Shown: piece after piece, positions 22,784 through 24,455 of the stretch | Layout of the letters: each line of letters begins with the position of its first letter | How positions within the stretch are numbered: position 1 is the stretch's first letter | Assembly (NCBI GenBank): GCA_038145405.1 | Contig: JAYQPQ010000026.1 | Coordinates: 1-24,455 of the forward strand | Reading direction: 5' to 3' | Source of the DNA: JAYQPQ01 sp038145405 | Lineage (GTDB): Bacteria; Pseudomonadota; Gammaproteobacteria; Pseudomonadales; GM7GCV1 | DNA: 24,455 nt | Notes under the pieces: model-generated | The model's database searches: none | Told to the model about the DNA's origin: nothing | The model's input: the letters and a program-made list of their open reading frames with translations, nothing else | Position numbers and translations under genes: made by a program

Positions 22784-24455
22784 TTAATGGATTTCTCGCC
22801 AGTACTCCCGATCGAGCAGCCAAACCAGAACGAAAAAGAAGGCGAGGAACAGCAAAACCTTGGTTCCAAGTTGGCGACGCTCCTGAGCCATGGGTTCGGC
22901 CATGTACTCGAGGAAGTTGGTAATGTCGTAGGCTACCTGGTCAAATTCTTCGGCGCTCAGGCTGCCGGCTATGGTGACTTCAAAGTTACCGCAGGGATCT
23001 TCCAGCAGATGTTCACCGGTCAGGGGATCCTGCTTGATGCCGCCATTATCGGCATGCACCGGGCCCGGGCGGCACTCCTGCAATCCCTGCAGTTCCAGCA
23101 ATACATGCGGCATACCCACGTTGGGGAACACACGATTGTTCACACCCAGCGGGCGGCTGTCATCGGCATAGAAATTTTTCAGGTAGGTGTAGACCCACTC
23201 GGGTGAGCGCGCACGGGTTACCAGGGTCAGATCGGGCGGCACGATACCAAACCAGGCTTTGGCGTCTTCCTCGCGCATGGCAATGGTCATGAGCTCACCA
23301 ATCTTCTGTTCACCGAACACCAAGTTGTCCAGCATGACGGACTCGGGAATACCCAGGTCAGTAGCGACACGCTCATAGCGGGCATACTGGGTGGCGTGGC
23401 AACCAAAGCAGTAATTCATGTACCACTTGGCACCGCGCTGCAATGAGGCCTGATCGGTGATATCGGTTTCGATATGTTCGCATTCGACCGTGCCGCAGGC
23501 ATGGGTGGACTCTGCACCTACTGCAATCAGCGGCACTGCCGACAGGATCAGTACAATGAACAGACCCTTGGCGAAGGGCCAGAAACCAAGACCCTTCATG
23601 GTGACGCGCTCCGGCGGCTGCTTGAAGGTATCGCGTTTGGACCACCAGGGCATGCCGACAAAGAAGAAGAAATAGAAGGCCGTGCAGACCTGTGCCAGGA
23701 AGGTGCGCGCAGGCGTCGGCGCCTTCACCCCCAGCACACCCAGGATAATGAAGCTGGCGCTGAACAGCAGAATCATGCTGATCCACACCTTGCCTTTGTA
23801 GCGAATAGACTTGACCGGGCTGCGGTCCAGCCAGGGCAGCGCAAAGAGAATGGCAATGGCAGCCGCCATGGTAATAAAGCCCATCAGCTTGTCCGGCACT
23901 GCACGCAACATGGAGTAGAAAGGCGTGAAATACCAAACCGGAGCGATGTGCTCGGGCGTCTGCAGCGGGTTGGCCTCCTGGAAGTTGGCAAACTCAAGGA
24001 AGTAGCCGCCCATTTCCGGGGCGAAAAACATGATGGCGCAGAAGGCAAAGAGGAAAACCACAATGGCTTTCAGATCGTGCACCGGCAGATAGTAGGGATA
24101 GAAGGGAATACCGTCGCGCGGCACGCCATTTTCGTCCTTGTTCTTCTTGATCTCGATACCATCGGGATTGTTGGAGCCGACTTCGTGCAATGCCAGCACG
24201 TGAATCACCACCAGCGCCAGCAGCACGATGGGCATGGCCACCACGTGCAGTGACATAAAGCGGTTCAGGGTAATGCCGGAGATCAGATAATCGCCGCGAA
24301 TCCACTCCACCAGGGCATCGCCCACGTAGGGAATGGCACCAAAGAGCGAAATGATCACCTGGGCGCCCCAGTAGGACATCTGTCCCCAGGGCAGTACGTA
24401 GCCGCGGAAGGCTTCAGCCATCAGCACCACGTAAATAGCCATACCGAAAATCCAA
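22784..24455 (-). CDS. petBC: Fused cytochrome b - cytochrome c1 of the bc1 complex (5' part missing)
   Basis: One unbroken frame encodes the C-terminal part of cytochrome b and a whole cytochrome c1, the quinol-oxidising and heme-c subunits of respiratory complex III. It runs off the right edge; upstream codons read WIFG. Cytochrome b landmarks are GYVLPWGQMSYWGA, the helix-D heme histidines in RFMSLHVVAM and VVIHVLALHEVGSNNP, and APVWYFTPFYSMLRA (the PEWY region, PVWY here). Cytochrome b ends near PPERVT, followed without a stop by MKGLGFWPFAKG, a hydrophobic signal-like core ending AVGA, the heme site CFGCH, the Met-ligand region FPNVGMPHVL, and a C-terminal membrane anchor ending DREYWREIH. 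In most gammaproteobacteria these are two genes. Bradyrhizobium fbcH is a known fused precursor cleaved after translation. Confidence 0.93.
   Translation of the reverse strand, partial: WIFGMAIYVVLMAEAFRGYVLPWGQMSYWGAQVIISLFGAIPYVGDALVEWIRGDYLISGITLNRFMSLHVVAMPIVLLALVVIHVLALHEVGSNNPDGIEIKKNKDENGVPRDGIPFYPYYLPVHDLKAIVVFLFAFCAIMFFAPEMGGYFLEFANFQEANPLQTPEHIAPVWYFTPFYSMLRAVPDKLMGFITMAAAIAILFALPWLDRSPVKSIRYKGKVWISMILLFSASFIILGVLGVKAPTPARTFLAQVCTAFYFFFFVGMPWWSKRDTFKQPPERVTMKGLGFWPFAKGLFIVLILSAVPLIAVGAESTHACGTVECEHIETDITDQASLQRGAKWYMNYCFGCHATQYARYERVATDLGIPESVMLDNLVFGEQKIGELMTIAMREEDAKAWFGIVPPDLTLVTRARSPEWVYTYLKNFYADDSRPLGVNNRVFPNVGMPHVLLELQGLQECRPGPVHADNGGIKQDPLTGEHLLEDPCGNFEVTIAGSLSAEEFDQVAYDITNFLEYMAEPMAQERRQLGTKVLLFLAFFFVLVWLLDREYWREIH

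Overview
The window is GC-rich chromosomal DNA from a gammaproteobacterium. Gene order matches Pseudomonas and its relatives (Pseudomonadales/Cellvibrionales type). Three things point there: a dcw cluster running mraZ to lpxC, an rnpB gene between rsmI and mraZ, and the flanking block lpoA-yraN-SIS-dolP facing sspB-sspA-pet(bc1). No mobile element, CRISPR array, tRNA, prophage or foreign island is visible. This is core genome, and its oddities lie inside familiar genes.

Layout. Minus strand, 1-16802: the division and cell-wall cluster in reading order mraZ, rsmH, ftsL, ftsI, murE, murF, mraY, murD, ftsW, murG, murC, ddlB, ftsQ, ftsA, ftsZ, then the 5' part of lpxC, which runs off the left edge. 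Most junctions overlap by 1-20 nt, implying one long, translationally coupled transcript. A sigma70-like promoter (TTGACT-16-TATAGT) and a ladder of TGGG-type MraZ boxes at 10-bp spacing precede mraZ. At 16803-17490 there is no protein gene; it holds these control sites, a putative terminator and the RNase P RNA gene (minus strand). rsmI (minus) follows.

Plus strand, 18349-21700: lpoA, yraN, a DiaA/GmhA-like SIS protein and dolP. Convergent to it, minus strand: sspB, sspA and the 3' part of the cytochrome bc1 operon, which runs off the right edge.

How they work together: Mur enzymes and MraY/MurG make lipid II. FtsW/FtsI polymerise and cross-link it at the FtsZ/FtsA ring, with FtsQ and FtsL as divisome scaffold. 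RsmH and RsmI modify the same 16S rRNA nucleotide (C1402). LpoA activates a class A PBP, DolP supports outer-membrane integrity, LpxC commits to lipid A, and SspA/SspB link stress transcription and ClpXP proteolysis.

Main surprises: (1) lpoA carries an in-frame TGA at codon 34, at the end of its signal peptide; (2) cytochrome b and cytochrome c1 are one continuous reading frame with a buried signal peptide, internal ATG and Shine-Dalgarno; (3) FtsI has SSQ where SxN is expected; (4) the SIS protein has lost the usual sugar-phosphate loops; (5) there is a strong GC hairpin between ftsZ and lpxC. I found no clearly new multi-gene system.
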